Of a DNA stretch of 64,000 nt, positions 10,401-17,507 are shown one piece after another. The translations under genes were made by a program, and so were the position numbers. The DNA lies in assembly GCF_000482465.1 (NCBI RefSeq), contig NZ_KI519423.1, positions 156,894-220,893 of the forward strand, written 5' to 3'. The notes under the pieces were generated by a model, which did no database searches, was not told the origin of the DNA, and saw only the letters and a list, made by a program, of their open reading frames with translations. Within the stretch, counting starts at the first letter, position 1. Each line of letters starts with the position of its first letter. The DNA comes from Runella limosa DSM 17973 (lineage in GTDB: Bacteria; Bacteroidota; Bacteroidia; Cytophagales; Spirosomataceae).

Positions 10401-10543
10401 CGACCACCAACATCGGTGGCTAGGGCTGCATGAGCAACGACCAGCATCAACACTCCTACCCACCAAGACACGGTCTTGGAACTTAACAGGGTGGAGAACA
10501 GCTGCCTAGGTTTGACTCGAAATTTGCTTGTAAACGAAGTCAT
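4436..10543 (-). CDS. Giant secreted protein with about 17 Ig/PKD-like repeats
   Basis: A 2035-aa exported protein, probably a cell-surface adhesin or sheath component; the ligand is unknown. An unusually long signal peptide (charged first 25 residues, hydrophobic core about 27-42, cleavage after ALA) is followed by an SdrD-B-like domain (GGRIYCDKSGNNAYNDGEG) and a domain resembling carbohydrate-binding modules (NPSFEGGVSGW). From about residue 393 to 1777 run about 17 repeats of about 81 residues, each with a Cys at LTC and another at NGC. They fall into three subtypes: GGTASY type (5), WTGP type (5) and NAGANPTY type (7). The end has further Ig-like units and finishes CPPPKCIPYTVTIKRK. No canonical type A T9SS sorting domain was recognised. 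It is followed downstream by convergent nnr and preceded by a second adhesin on the same strand. Confidence 0.85.
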   Translation of the reverse strand: MTSFTSKFRVKPRQLFSTLLSSKTVSWWVGVLMLVVAHAALATDVGGRIYCDKSGNNAYNDGEGLTSIPVRVVNSSTGALLGTATTNSLGSYNVASIANGTPVRIEFTYAGVNYTRTGTSPTSSLNAQLTCTVSCNCPNNVLSNPSFEGGVSGWSSSGGNFYSGTGYQVCGNNNAFLEATSTSARFYQNVNITPGSTVSLSIWAGTHRPDLDHRIKLKFFNSANTLLSSTEVQVDKDVDVGATPLTQQYFLSGTAPANTSYVQVEGTANGDYIKVDLACLQVTCPTVTNPNPSAARTICPGTSVAFSASTTARSPVTIEWVRFDSEVTNPYTATGNGKTVLGSGAINSGSASLSSSNFPAVNGQVKTYYVYACLKGATAACQPWVKYQVDVLRPTVSATGGLLKCVPSTVQITAVGSPTSGVTSAYAWTGPNSFTSTSANPSVSAAGTYTVTYSATKSGVTCTATDTAIVTSIVSTPTVSLNSLELTCTKTSGTLTATAGNLGGGTASYAWTVPSGVTNPGNVASFTVTTAGNYSVTVTNSRNGCTASTSTTVTEDKTQPTVSLNTVTLTCVTTSQTLTATVGGLNGGTASYAWTVPSGVTNPGNVASFNVTIPGTYSVTVTNAKNGCTRTATTTVTEDKTPPTVSLNTVVLTCASASQTLTATVGGLNGGTASYVWTVPAGVTNPGNVASFAVTVAGTYSVVVTNSKNGCTRTASTTVTEDKALPTVSLNTLKLTCASPSQTLTATAGNLGGGTASYAWTVPAGVTNPGNVASFAVTVIGTYSVVVTNSKNGCTRSASTTVTQDKTQPTVSLNTIKLTCVAPSQTLTATVSGLNGGTASYVWTVPAGVTNPGNVASFAVTVAGTYSVVVTNSANGCTRNVSTTVTQDKTVPTVQVNGGELTCSTLNLTLSANASSNVTYAWTGLGVNGQTTKDVTVSASGVYQVTVTHIGSGCTASDTAVVTQDVNRPIVVANGGEITCVKSSVTILAEAAPPGVTYAWTGPSNFTSTNASITVQQVGVYTVTVLNPDNGCTASDTAVVSENKTLPNVDAGQNKTLTCEITSVKLDGSSTTPGVTYSWTGPAGATFSPNASSPTPTVTLPGTYTLTVTGPNGCVATDAVVVDENKTNPTVSVAGGVLTCIKTELTLTAVASSGVTYVWSGHPSVNGLTTSSVVVDTIGSYIVTVKNTINGCTASDTAIVTEDITKPTVDLNTIKLTCASPSQTLTATTTNAGANPTYTWTVPSSVASPGNVASFAVTKAGAYSVLVTNPVNGCSVNGSTLVTQDTLKPTVALNPLTLTCAAPSQTLTATVTNAGANPTYAWTVPSGVTNPGNVASFAVTNAGTYTVEVTSAANGCKASATTTVAADTASVKVSLNSVTLTCAQPSKALTATATNAGANPTYSWTVPSGATNPGNVASFNVINAGTYSVEVTNNTNGCKATALTSVLADTAKVIVSLNTIKLTCTNLSQTLTATATNAGANPTYSWTVPSGVTNPGNVNNFVVSKTGFYSVEVTNAINGCKGTAITGVTADTTKVTVALNNVTLTCASPTKTLKVTADNEGTDPTYVWSVPSGVTNPGNVDSLVVSQGGVYSVSVTNSANGCSASASTTVVLDTTKVSVTLNPITLTCSAPSQALTATVVNAGTAPTYIWGVPAGATNPGNNPTATASVAGLYTVQVINTLNGCVGNASEIVLNDTNRVTVALNPLNLTCATPTGTLTATVTNGGTTPTYTWQVPQGVANPGNVANFIVSVAGTYSVEVTNRTNGCKGTGIATVSADTTKPLLEVSERSCALNLGTYSVKVISNGIITTTPPYAVVDNGGGLFTISGIPAGQSVLVTATATNSNCKTTLEIAAPDCNCPTVNPPIGSSQSFCEGDSATKLTVVVGTGETADWYSSETGGTKLADGTLEFKPTAAGTYWVEARKNDGSNCISLRIPLTLTYYPNPTVVVSEQPKCSTDRQTYSFTVTSNGTVTADAGQVTNNQNGTFTVSGVPINKDAVVTATSTDSCKAQLTVKAPDCSCPPPKCIPYTVTIKRK
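5213..9365 (-). repeat. Tandem array of about 17 repeats of roughly 244 bp inside the adhesin gene
   Basis: Each unit encodes about 81 residues. Neighbouring units are highly similar at DNA level: blocks around 7965-8020, 8213-8270 and 8460-8515 differ by only a few bases, which suggests recent duplication or gene conversion. Boundaries are approximate. Confidence 0.8.
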
Positions 10544-10583
10544 GGGGCGTAAAATTTAGATGTATTATAGAGCAGTAGATTTA

Positions 10584-13500
10584 TTACTTTTTGATGGGCA
10601 CACCGCCTTTTTTGGTTTGTTTAATCGTGAATGGCACACACAAATCAGCTGGGCAGCAGTTGTTGCTGGCTTCAACAATGATGGGACAACACCCATCGGC
10701 TGGACAAGCATTTGACGAGGCCGTGAATGTATAAGTACCTGGTTCTGTGATAAGAATCGCATTTCCAGTAGCCACGGGCGTTTGTCCACCATCTTTAAAC
10801 CATTGTACATTTTGGTATTTTTCAGGAATAGATGCTTGAATCGCATCACCTAGACACACTTCTAATGGCACCGTAAAACACTCACTGTCGATATCATCTT
10901 CTTCTGTGTTGCCATTGCAGGGTGTTGAATCTTGATCTTTTTCAGTCATGGTACATATCTCAGCGGTATTAAACCACACGCCTTGTGCTACGACTTTGAC
11001 AACCAATAACAGCACCGCTGTATCTCCTGGCGCGATTGAGCCGATTGTCCATGTTTTACTGTTAAAGTCATAATTTCCAGTAGCAGAGGCATAAGTAACG
11101 TACTCAACGCCCGCGTTTAGGCTATCTTTGACCGAAACATTGGTAGCTGTTGACTGACCTTCGTTCCATACTTTTATGGTGTAAGTAAGGTTATCACCTA
11201 TTTTGGCAACTTTTTTATTAATGGATTTATCAAGCGCAAGGTCGTATGCCCCTTCGCATGGCTTGAATGAAGGTTGAGGAGCGGGCAATGCGGACGTACA
11301 TCCGTTGGCATCTCGTACAAAGATGATATTCCCCCCAGTGGTTTTCAATTGAATACTTGTCACTTGACCACCACCTGCCACGCCCGTGAGAGTCTGAGTT
11401 ACTCCTACTGGAATCGGGCCATTTCCGATGCTTGCTATACCAGTAGCCACTGTAACATTATAAGTACCTTGACTCGGAATCTTGAGCGTAACCGTGTAAG
11501 TCGTATCTCCCGTACAAGCAGGAATCGAATCCAGCTCAAACTTGGGCAACGGCAGGATTGTATATATTTTTTCGGCAAACGGCAGGCAATTTGGTACATT
11601 CGTTGGCGGCGTACTCAAAATGGCATAGACATAGTATTTGATTGGCGCTGTACCGTTATTGGCGGGCAATTGTAGGCCAGAAAGGCCATTTGGCGCACTT
11701 ACCAGCGAGCCTTGTGGTTTTACTTCTTGAATAAGTGTTCCGCCCGAATACATGCTTGTACCCGTTTGTTGAGAAGCAAAGTAAACAAAACGGACTACTT
11801 TAGAGGTATCTGAAACCTGAACTGTTATACCCTCACCATAATAACCCGAGCAAAGCGTATCGGTGGCATCAACCGCCGTAATGGTTGGACAGTTGCCCAC
11901 GCATGGGGTAGGATTTACCACGACCGATGTGTCTTTGTAACAACCTTCGTTGCTAAATACCCGCACATAATAAGTAGTTGAGGCGGTTGTATTGGCAATA
12001 TTTTGGGCAATAGTCGTAGGCAAGCTGCTAATTTCAGTACCTTCCGACGCCGCCGTTGGTAGTGCTCCTGCTCCTGTGGTGTTAAAAGCAAAGAACTGAC
12101 CTACTGTAGCCGACGTAAGTGCCACCCTACCATTATTCAAGGCTGTACCACCTTGGCAAGTAGGATTTTGTGCTTGCACCGTAAACGTAGGCTTAGGACT
12201 AATGGCCAACGTCACTGGAATACGCACTCCGTTTACTTCATTGTTACAACCTGAGGCTGTGCTTTTGGCTTGCATATAATAAGTACCTACCGCCGTAACA
12301 CTGAATGTGAGCGTATTAGAAGCTAAAAGCGTTCCTCCAGTGGCTGCACTGTACCAATCTACCGTGGTGTTTGCACCTACCAATGCGGTAAAAGTCGGGG
12401 TAGGAATAGCCACTCCTTCACAAATTCCCACGTTTGCCGCCAATGCCGTCGGAGTAGTTGGAATACAAGCACAGTTAGGGGCAATGATGGTCGTATCTTT
12501 TGTACAACCATTCAAAGTTGAAGTCAAGACCAGGTTCTGCCCTGCGGTCACGTTTGAAATGGTATAAGTCCCTGTTCCTGTGATGGTAGTTCCCGACGGT
12601 GAGCTTACCGTCACATTCCCCGTAGAAGTAATGGTAATTGAGTATATTGAATTACCTGCGGCACAATTGGCGATAACGCCACTGAAAGTAGGATAAGGTT
12701 TCATTGTTACCCCAACCTGTACTCCTGTGCTTTTACAGGTAGATGCCGTTGTGCTAACACAAGCAACGTAATAATTGCGGGCCTGTGTCAAAGGAGGCGT
12801 TGTAAAGCTAACACCACTGCCAACTTCCGTCGTTAATGCCGACGAATCGTACCATTTTGGCACGGTACCCGTCGCACAATTGGAGGCTGTTAAAGTGGCT
12901 GTTGTTCCCACACAAATCGCTACGCTGGACGCAACAGGGGCTGCTATCGGTGGGCAGTTAGCGCTACAAATGGGTTTAGTTACCGTGAGACGCGTCCGAC
13001 ATCCGTTTAGGGTTGCCGTGATGGTATATTGGGTTGTATCACTTCCAACTGTGACAGTGAAGGTCGTGCCACTTCCGCTGACAAAGCCTGCGTTTGACGT
13101 AACGACCGCCCCATTGTCAACGGTTACAGTAGTAGTATATTTTAAGGTATCGGATGAACAAACCGACGATACCAAAGTAAGTTTGGGCGCAGGAAGCACC
13201 GTGACGGTGATGGTATCTTTACCTGTACATTGGGTTTGCAAAGATGTGACAGTGACGTAATAATCGGTTGTCACCAAGGGCTGTACCGTAATGCGCGCGG
13301 TGGTTGCCCCCGTATTCCAAGCGTAGGAGAAATTTGTACTATCGGTATATCCAAAAGTCAATTGAGTCCCTGGACAAATTGGATTCAGCTGAATTTCGGG
13401 CACAACAACCGTCGTTTTTTGAACTCGAATTGTATCCGTACAACCACTATTGTTGGTCAATACAAACCGATAGAAACCTCTTTTATCCAAACTTGCGATA

Positions 13501-15221
13501 TTACCCTGTGCGTCAATGGTCGCCACGTCGGTATTTGAACTATTATTGGGGTCGTTGAAAGACAAAAACGACCATGTTTCACCCGTACCTGCCGCAACTA
13601 CCTTGGCCGTAGTTTCACAAACAGTGATGTCTTGTCCCGCATTTGGTTTGGGCGAAACCGCCACTTGAATCGTATCTCTAAATACACAGCCCGTTGATGA
13701 AGATGTAACTGCCACACGGTAATCGGTGGTTTGGGTAGGGCTTACCGTAATCGTGGGGGTGGTTGCGCCCGTGCTCCATAAGTAGCTGACATTCGACAAC
13801 CCTTGGTAGCCAAATGTTAAGTTTTCGCCTGGGCAAATCGACTTATCGGTAATGGTTGGCAACAAAAAGCTAGATTTGGTCACAACGATTGTATCGCTAC
13901 AATTGGCGTCTGATTGTCTTCTAAGAACAAATCTATATTGCCCCGAAACCGTCAAACCAGTAGCCAAGCCCGTGGCAGAAATGGTGGCGGCAGTGTTATT
14001 ATTTGAAGAAAGAAACGCCCACACTTCGTCCGAAGCAGGCGTTTTCAACTGAATTGACGTCACACAAATGGTTGTATCTCTTCCTGCGTTGGGCTTTACA
14101 CAAGCCACAACACCGCAGTCAACATTTCCCTCAAATGGATAATGGTGCATTTCGCCCCCCGAATGCACAAAAGATTGCCCCACCAATTGTCCCTGAATAT
14201 TCGATTGGTTGGCCGTTTTCACCACAGCGGCATTAGGCGCTAGGATACTACCTTCAATGGTTGCGTTTCCTTCGATATTGAGCGTTGTTGCACTAGGGAA
14301 GTTCCAGATAATATACTTCATCGCCCCGCCTACATTCTGGTTTTTCACATTCCAAGTAAAAGAAGCCCCCGTTGATACATTAATAACAAGGGGTTCGCTT
14401 GCTGTAGGAGTAAAGCGTAAATTCAGTTCATTGATGGCGTTCAAATCCGCCCCTGATACATTCCAAATACGGGGCTTGCCCGCAATGGGGCTTGCAGGCA
14501 AATCTAAGTATAGGTTTTGTCCCGAAATACTCGTCAAAACATCCCCATTGGCGTTCTCCGTTACGACATTCGTCCCTTGGCATTGCGCAAGCGACGAGGA
14601 ATTGGCCTTTAGCGTAGTAAATGCGGAGGTAAAATTGATAGAAGTGGTTTCGCAAACGGGGTTGTTGGTGCTACTCACTTGGTTAGGTTGGGCATATCCA
14701 GCCCAGCCGTCTGCTTGCGTATTAATTTGAATCCAACTACTTGGCGAAGCATAACCTTCCGTATTTTTGGTGATACGTATTGGCGAGAAAGCGTCGTTAT
14801 TATCTTTATACCAAACCGTTAAACCAGTGCAATTTCCTATTTTAACGTACCCTTGGGTATTCATTTGCAACTGCCCTGAAGTCAGCGTCACTCCGCCACC
14901 TACCACAAGCCCAATCGGGATATTACCCACCTTCAAGTCACCCACATTGACCGTCGTTATTTGGTAATTACCTCCCACGGTCAAATTCCCTCCAATTGCT
15001 ACAGGGCCTTCACTCTCGTTATTGGTCAATGTAGCATTGCCTTGGGTAAAAACATTAAACTTCCCCACACTGGAAAGTGGATTTTGCGCAATCGCGAAAA
15101 AAGGAAGTGAACTTATAAGTACGGACAACATCCATCCAATACTCAAATTTCTTGAAGACTGGCGAATAACAAGACACGCATGAATGCGAAGCCTTGAATA
15201 GGGCTTGTAAAGAAACAACAT
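10584..15221 (-). CDS. Choice-of-anchor-A secreted protein with Ig-like repeats and a DUF11 domain
   Basis: A 1545-aa exported surface protein. It has a long signal peptide (hydrophobic core about residues 31-43, then AIAQ), then a choice-of-anchor-A domain (about 47-360; the GKFNVFTQGNATLTNNESEG and GPVAIGGNLTVGG segments are diagnostic). Next come many Ig-like CHU-type modules with paired cysteines, and a DUF11/conserved-repeat domain at about 1325-1430 (LTYTIKVWNEG, NVSVKDSLN). The last module is Cys-rich and the protein ends CPADLCVPFTIKQTKKGGVPIKK, echoing the tail of the adjacent 2035-aa protein. The 40-bp gap and common strand suggest the two are transcribed together. Function is probably adhesion or matrix building; the ligand cannot be inferred. 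The ATG at 15221 gives a 46-residue leader; an internal ATG at 15131 would give a conventional short signal peptide. Confidence 0.82.
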   Translation of the reverse strand: MLFLYKPYSRLRIHACLVIRQSSRNLSIGWMLSVLISSLPFFAIAQNPLSSVGKFNVFTQGNATLTNNESEGPVAIGGNLTVGGNYQITTVNVGDLKVGNIPIGLVVGGGVTLTSGQLQMNTQGYVKIGNCTGLTVWYKDNNDAFSPIRITKNTEGYASPSSWIQINTQADGWAGYAQPNQVSSTNNPVCETTSINFTSAFTTLKANSSSLAQCQGTNVVTENANGDVLTSISGQNLYLDLPASPIAGKPRIWNVSGADLNAINELNLRFTPTASEPLVINVSTGASFTWNVKNQNVGGAMKYIIWNFPSATTLNIEGNATIEGSILAPNAAVVKTANQSNIQGQLVGQSFVHSGGEMHHYPFEGNVDCGVVACVKPNAGRDTTICVTSIQLKTPASDEVWAFLSSNNNTAATISATGLATGLTVSGQYRFVLRRQSDANCSDTIVVTKSSFLLPTITDKSICPGENLTFGYQGLSNVSYLWSTGATTPTITVSPTQTTDYRVAVTSSSTGCVFRDTIQVAVSPKPNAGQDITVCETTAKVVAAGTGETWSFLSFNDPNNSSNTDVATIDAQGNIASLDKRGFYRFVLTNNSGCTDTIRVQKTTVVVPEIQLNPICPGTQLTFGYTDSTNFSYAWNTGATTARITVQPLVTTDYYVTVTSLQTQCTGKDTITVTVLPAPKLTLVSSVCSSDTLKYTTTVTVDNGAVVTSNAGFVSGSGTTFTVTVGSDTTQYTITATLNGCRTRLTVTKPICSANCPPIAAPVASSVAICVGTTATLTASNCATGTVPKWYDSSALTTEVGSGVSFTTPPLTQARNYYVACVSTTASTCKSTGVQVGVTMKPYPTFSGVIANCAAGNSIYSITITSTGNVTVSSPSGTTITGTGTYTISNVTAGQNLVLTSTLNGCTKDTTIIAPNCACIPTTPTALAANVGICEGVAIPTPTFTALVGANTTVDWYSAATGGTLLASNTLTFSVTAVGTYYMQAKSTASGCNNEVNGVRIPVTLAISPKPTFTVQAQNPTCQGGTALNNGRVALTSATVGQFFAFNTTGAGALPTAASEGTEISSLPTTIAQNIANTTASTTYYVRVFSNEGCYKDTSVVVNPTPCVGNCPTITAVDATDTLCSGYYGEGITVQVSDTSKVVRFVYFASQQTGTSMYSGGTLIQEVKPQGSLVSAPNGLSGLQLPANNGTAPIKYYVYAILSTPPTNVPNCLPFAEKIYTILPLPKFELDSIPACTGDTTYTVTLKIPSQGTYNVTVATGIASIGNGPIPVGVTQTLTGVAGGGQVTSIQLKTTGGNIIFVRDANGCTSALPAPQPSFKPCEGAYDLALDKSINKKVAKIGDNLTYTIKVWNEGQSTATNVSVKDSLNAGVEYVTYASATGNYDFNSKTWTIGSIAPGDTAVLLLVVKVVAQGVWFNTAEICTMTEKDQDSTPCNGNTEEDDIDSECFTVPLEVCLGDAIQASIPEKYQNVQWFKDGGQTPVATGNAILITEPGTYTFTASSNACPADGCCPIIVEASNNCCPADLCVPFTIKQTKKGGVPIKK

Positions 15222-15435
15222 AATAGAGTAGAGTAAGTACTGTTAAAATAAAGCACTTCCGATGAAGCTATATAACAGCAACCAAAAGAAAATTTTTCTA
15301 AAAAAATGGTTTTCTTTCAGGTGGCATTATACCACTTTAACGTCCTTATTTTTAGGACAAAAACTATACCAAAAAGAGGAAGGCAGCAACAACACCCTCA
15401 AATACAAGAAGTTATATATTATACTTTATTTTCAC

Positions 15436-15443
15436 CAAAAGTA
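15436..15443 (-). promoter_or_regulatory. Possible -7 box for the adhesin pair
   Basis: Reads TACTTTTG on the reverse strand, a perfect match to the Bacteroidota TAnnTTTG box, about 215 nt upstream of the 1545-aa adhesin. No good -33 TTTG at the expected spacing was found, so the leader would be long and the call is tentative. Confidence 0.3.
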
Positions 15444-15496
15444 TAAGTATCAAAATAGGATGTACAGGTACATTCCACAAATTTTGTGCCATTTAT

Positions 15497-16171
15497 TTAA
15501 GGCAGGAGGTCGGGGCGCCGCGTTTGTGTGCGTTCCAACGATTGTTGAAAGCGCCAATCAGCGATTTTGGCTTCGTGCCCTGAAAGTAGAATGTCGGGAA
15601 CTTTCCAGCCCTCAAAATCGGCAGGGCGCGTATAAACAGGTGGCGCCAATAAATTGTCTTGAAAAGAATCGGTAAGGGCAGAGGTTTCGTCGTTTAGAAC
15701 CCCTGGAATAAGGCGAATAATTGAATCAGCAATGACGCAGGCAGCCAACTCACCACCAGAGAGCACATAATCACCAATGCTAATTTCTTTGGTAATAAAA
15801 TGCGTTCTCACCCGCTCATCCACCCCTTTGTAGTGGCCACAAAGAATGATTAGATTTTCGGTGAGCGACAGTCGGTTTGATGTTTTTTGGTTGAGACGCT
15901 CGCCATCGGGTGTTACGTAAATCACCTCATCGTAGGTGCGTTCGCTCTGAAGTTGTCGAATACAGCGCGCAATAGGCTCTATGGTGAGTACCATTCCAGC
16001 ACCACCTCCAAACGCATAATCATCCACTTGGCGTTGTTTGTTAAGGCTATAGTCGCGCAAGTCATGCACAACCACCTCCACATGCCCACCCTCTTGAGCG
16101 CGTTTTAAAATAGAGTGTTCAAAAAAACTATCTAACAAACGAGGCAAACAAGTGATGATGTCAATGCGCAT
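15497..16171 (-). CDS. trmD: tRNA (guanine-N1)-methyltransferase TrmD
   Basis: S-adenosylmethionine-dependent methylation of G37 in tRNAs, which prevents +1 frameshifting; a SPOUT-fold (trefoil knot) enzyme in the cytoplasm. The N terminus [20 protein letters not shown], the knot segments [15 protein letters not shown] and [19 protein letters not shown], and the PGVL motif are all present. Length (224 aa) is normal. It lies 31 bp downstream of rimM in the conserved order rpsP-rimM-trmD. Confidence 0.95.
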   Translation of the reverse strand: MRIDIITCLPRLLDSFFEHSILKRAQEGGHVEVVVHDLRDYSLNKQRQVDDYAFGGGAGMVLTIEPIARCIRQLQSERTYDEVIYVTPDGERLNQKTSNRLSLTENLIILCGHYKGVDERVRTHFITKEISIGDYVLSGGELAACVIADSIIRLIPGVLNDETSALTDSFQDNLLAPPVYTRPADFEGWKVPDILLSGHEAKIADWRFQQSLERTQTRRPDLLP

Positions 16172-16202
16172 AGGTATATTTCTTACAATTTTTTGTAGGC
16201 GA

Positions 16203-16775
16203 CTAATCTTCTATTTCACTATCATCGTCATCAGCGACGGCATTCATTCCTTCGGTATAAACATCCACTAACCCCTCTGGAAGGTTCACATTCATCACTT
16301 TTTCTTGGCGATTTACGCCTTTGATAATGTCATCATTGACAGGAATGAGTACTTCTTGTCCCTGATACTCCATCGCAATCAAATCCTGCGTAGCCATGGT
16401 ATAGACAGTCGTTATCAGCCCCAATGCACCCAAAGTAGCATCTACCACTCTAAAGCCAACAATCTCGTGGTAGTAAAACTTCGACCCGTCCAGTTCATCA
16501 AGGGTATCTTCTGGCAAGAATAGTGGACAATTAATGAGCGGAGTAGCCTGTTCGATAGAATGAATATCTTCAAACTTCACGATGGCTTTATTTCCCCGTT
16601 GAATGTTAATTTGTTGGATAAAGTAAGGAATTAACTGTCCTTTTATTTCGACAAAGACAGACTCCATCTGCTCGTAGTCGTCAGGAAAGTCAACGTCTAG
16701 GAAGATAACCACCTCCCCTTTCGTCCCATGGGTACGAGTGACGTGCCCTAGTTGAAAACAATCGTTGTGCTGCAT
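16203..16775 (-). CDS. rimM: Ribosome maturation factor RimM
   Basis: Assembly factor for the 30S subunit head that binds S19 through a C-terminal PRC-barrel domain. N-terminal RimM domain at about residues 8-92 ([17 protein letters not shown]) and PRC-like barrel at about 98-175 ([20 protein letters not shown]). The C terminus carries an acidic tail (DDDDSEIED). It sits between rpsP and trmD as in most bacteria; an intrinsic terminator-like hairpin separates it from rpsP. Confidence 0.95.
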   Translation of the reverse strand: MQHNDCFQLGHVTRTHGTKGEVVIFLDVDFPDDYEQMESVFVEIKGQLIPYFIQQINIQRGNKAIVKFEDIHSIEQATPLINCPLFLPEDTLDELDGSKFYYHEIVGFRVVDATLGALGLITTVYTMATQDLIAMEYQGQEVLIPVNDDIIKGVNRQEKVMNVNLPEGLVDVYTEGMNAVADDDDSEIED

Positions 16776-16781
16776 GATGTC

Positions 16782-16830
16782 TAAAAAACAAAAAATGGTA
16801 TGGGGCTAAACGAATAGACCCATACCATTT
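16782..16830 (-). terminator. Terminator-like hairpin between rpsP and rimM
   Basis: On the reverse strand an 11-bp perfect stem (arms at 16820-16830 and 16793-16803) is followed by TTTTTGTTTTTT. It lies just after the rpsP stop and before rimM, so it probably ends most rpsP transcripts while letting a fraction continue into rimM-trmD. Confidence 0.75.
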
Positions 16831-16844
16831 GTAAAAAGAGAAAA

Positions 16845-17363
16845 TTATTCAGCTGCTCCTTCGGCTGGGGCTGCCTCTTCGGCTGCTGCCTCAACTTCTG
16901 CTACTGCCACTGCATTTTTCTTTGCAATAGCGGCCGCACGTGCTTCATTCACTTTGCGTTCTGCATCTAGTTTTGCCAATTTCTCATCTGCTTGTTTTTG
17001 AGTCAAGCCTTCAGATTTGGCATCATTACGTGAAGCTTTTTCTTGTTTCCAAGCTTCAAAACGAGCATCAGCAACTTCTTGAGTGATTGCCCCTTTTCTT
17101 ACCCCTACTTGCAAGTGCTTACGCAACATTACACCTTCGTGGCTCAAAAGCGCGCGAGTTGTATCTGTAGGTTGAGCACCGTTTAAAAGCCATTTTACCG
17201 CTTTATCAACGTTCAAAACAACTTTTGCAGGGTTAGCAATTGGGTTGTATGTACCCAATTTTTCAATGAAACGACCATCACGTGGTGCTTTAGCATCTGC
17301 TACGACGATGTCGTACATTGCTCCTTTTTTGCGTCCGCGACGCGCTAAACGAATTCTTACCAT
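16845..17363 (-). CDS. rpsP: 30S ribosomal protein S16
   Basis: Small-subunit protein S16, needed for 30S assembly. The core is residues 1-80 ([35 protein letters not shown]). The protein is 172 aa, about twice the E. coli length, because of an Ala/Glu/Lys-rich C-terminal extension, which is usual in Bacteroidota. It heads the rpsP-rimM-trmD group and has a very good promoter upstream. Confidence 0.96.
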   Translation of the reverse strand: MVRIRLARRGRKKGAMYDIVVADAKAPRDGRFIEKLGTYNPIANPAKVVLNVDKAVKWLLNGAQPTDTTRALLSHEGVMLRKHLQVGVRKGAITQEVADARFEAWKQEKASRNDAKSEGLTQKQADEKLAKLDAERKVNEARAAAIAKKNAVAVAEVEAAAEEAAPAEGAAE

Positions 17364-17419
17364 TGTTTTTGTTCAGTTTACTATATGAAGGAACACGTCC
17401 TTCGTGTGTAACGTGGGCG

Positions 17420-17451
17420 CAAAAGTACGCGATTTTCCTTAAAAAACAAAA
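17420..17451 (-). promoter_or_regulatory. rpsP promoter with both Bacteroidota boxes
   Basis: On the reverse strand TTTTG (17447-17451) is followed after exactly 19 nt by TACTTTTG (17420-17427). This matches the TTTG-N19-TAnnTTTG promoter of Bacteroidota at both boxes. The -33 box lies inside the T tract of the preceding terminator. Confidence 0.75.
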
Positions 17452-17480
17452 TGGGCATTGCTTTTGAAACAATGCCCATC
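17442..17480 (-). terminator. Intrinsic terminator of the OmpA-family gene
   Basis: On the reverse strand ATGGGCATTG (17470-17479) pairs perfectly with CAATGCCCAT (17451-17460) over a 9-nt loop and is followed by TTTGTTTTTT. It begins 28 nt after the OmpA-family stop codon. Its T tract doubles as the -33 box of the rpsP promoter. Confidence 0.85.
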
Positions 17481-17507
17481 CGTTATTTTTATAAGAATCG
17501 TTACCGA

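Noticed and set aside
12775-13260. Forward-strand frame of 161 codons inside the 1545-aa adhesin, and several others in both adhesins
   Set aside because: Thr/Val-rich shadows of the repeat-coding strand; no independent evidence.
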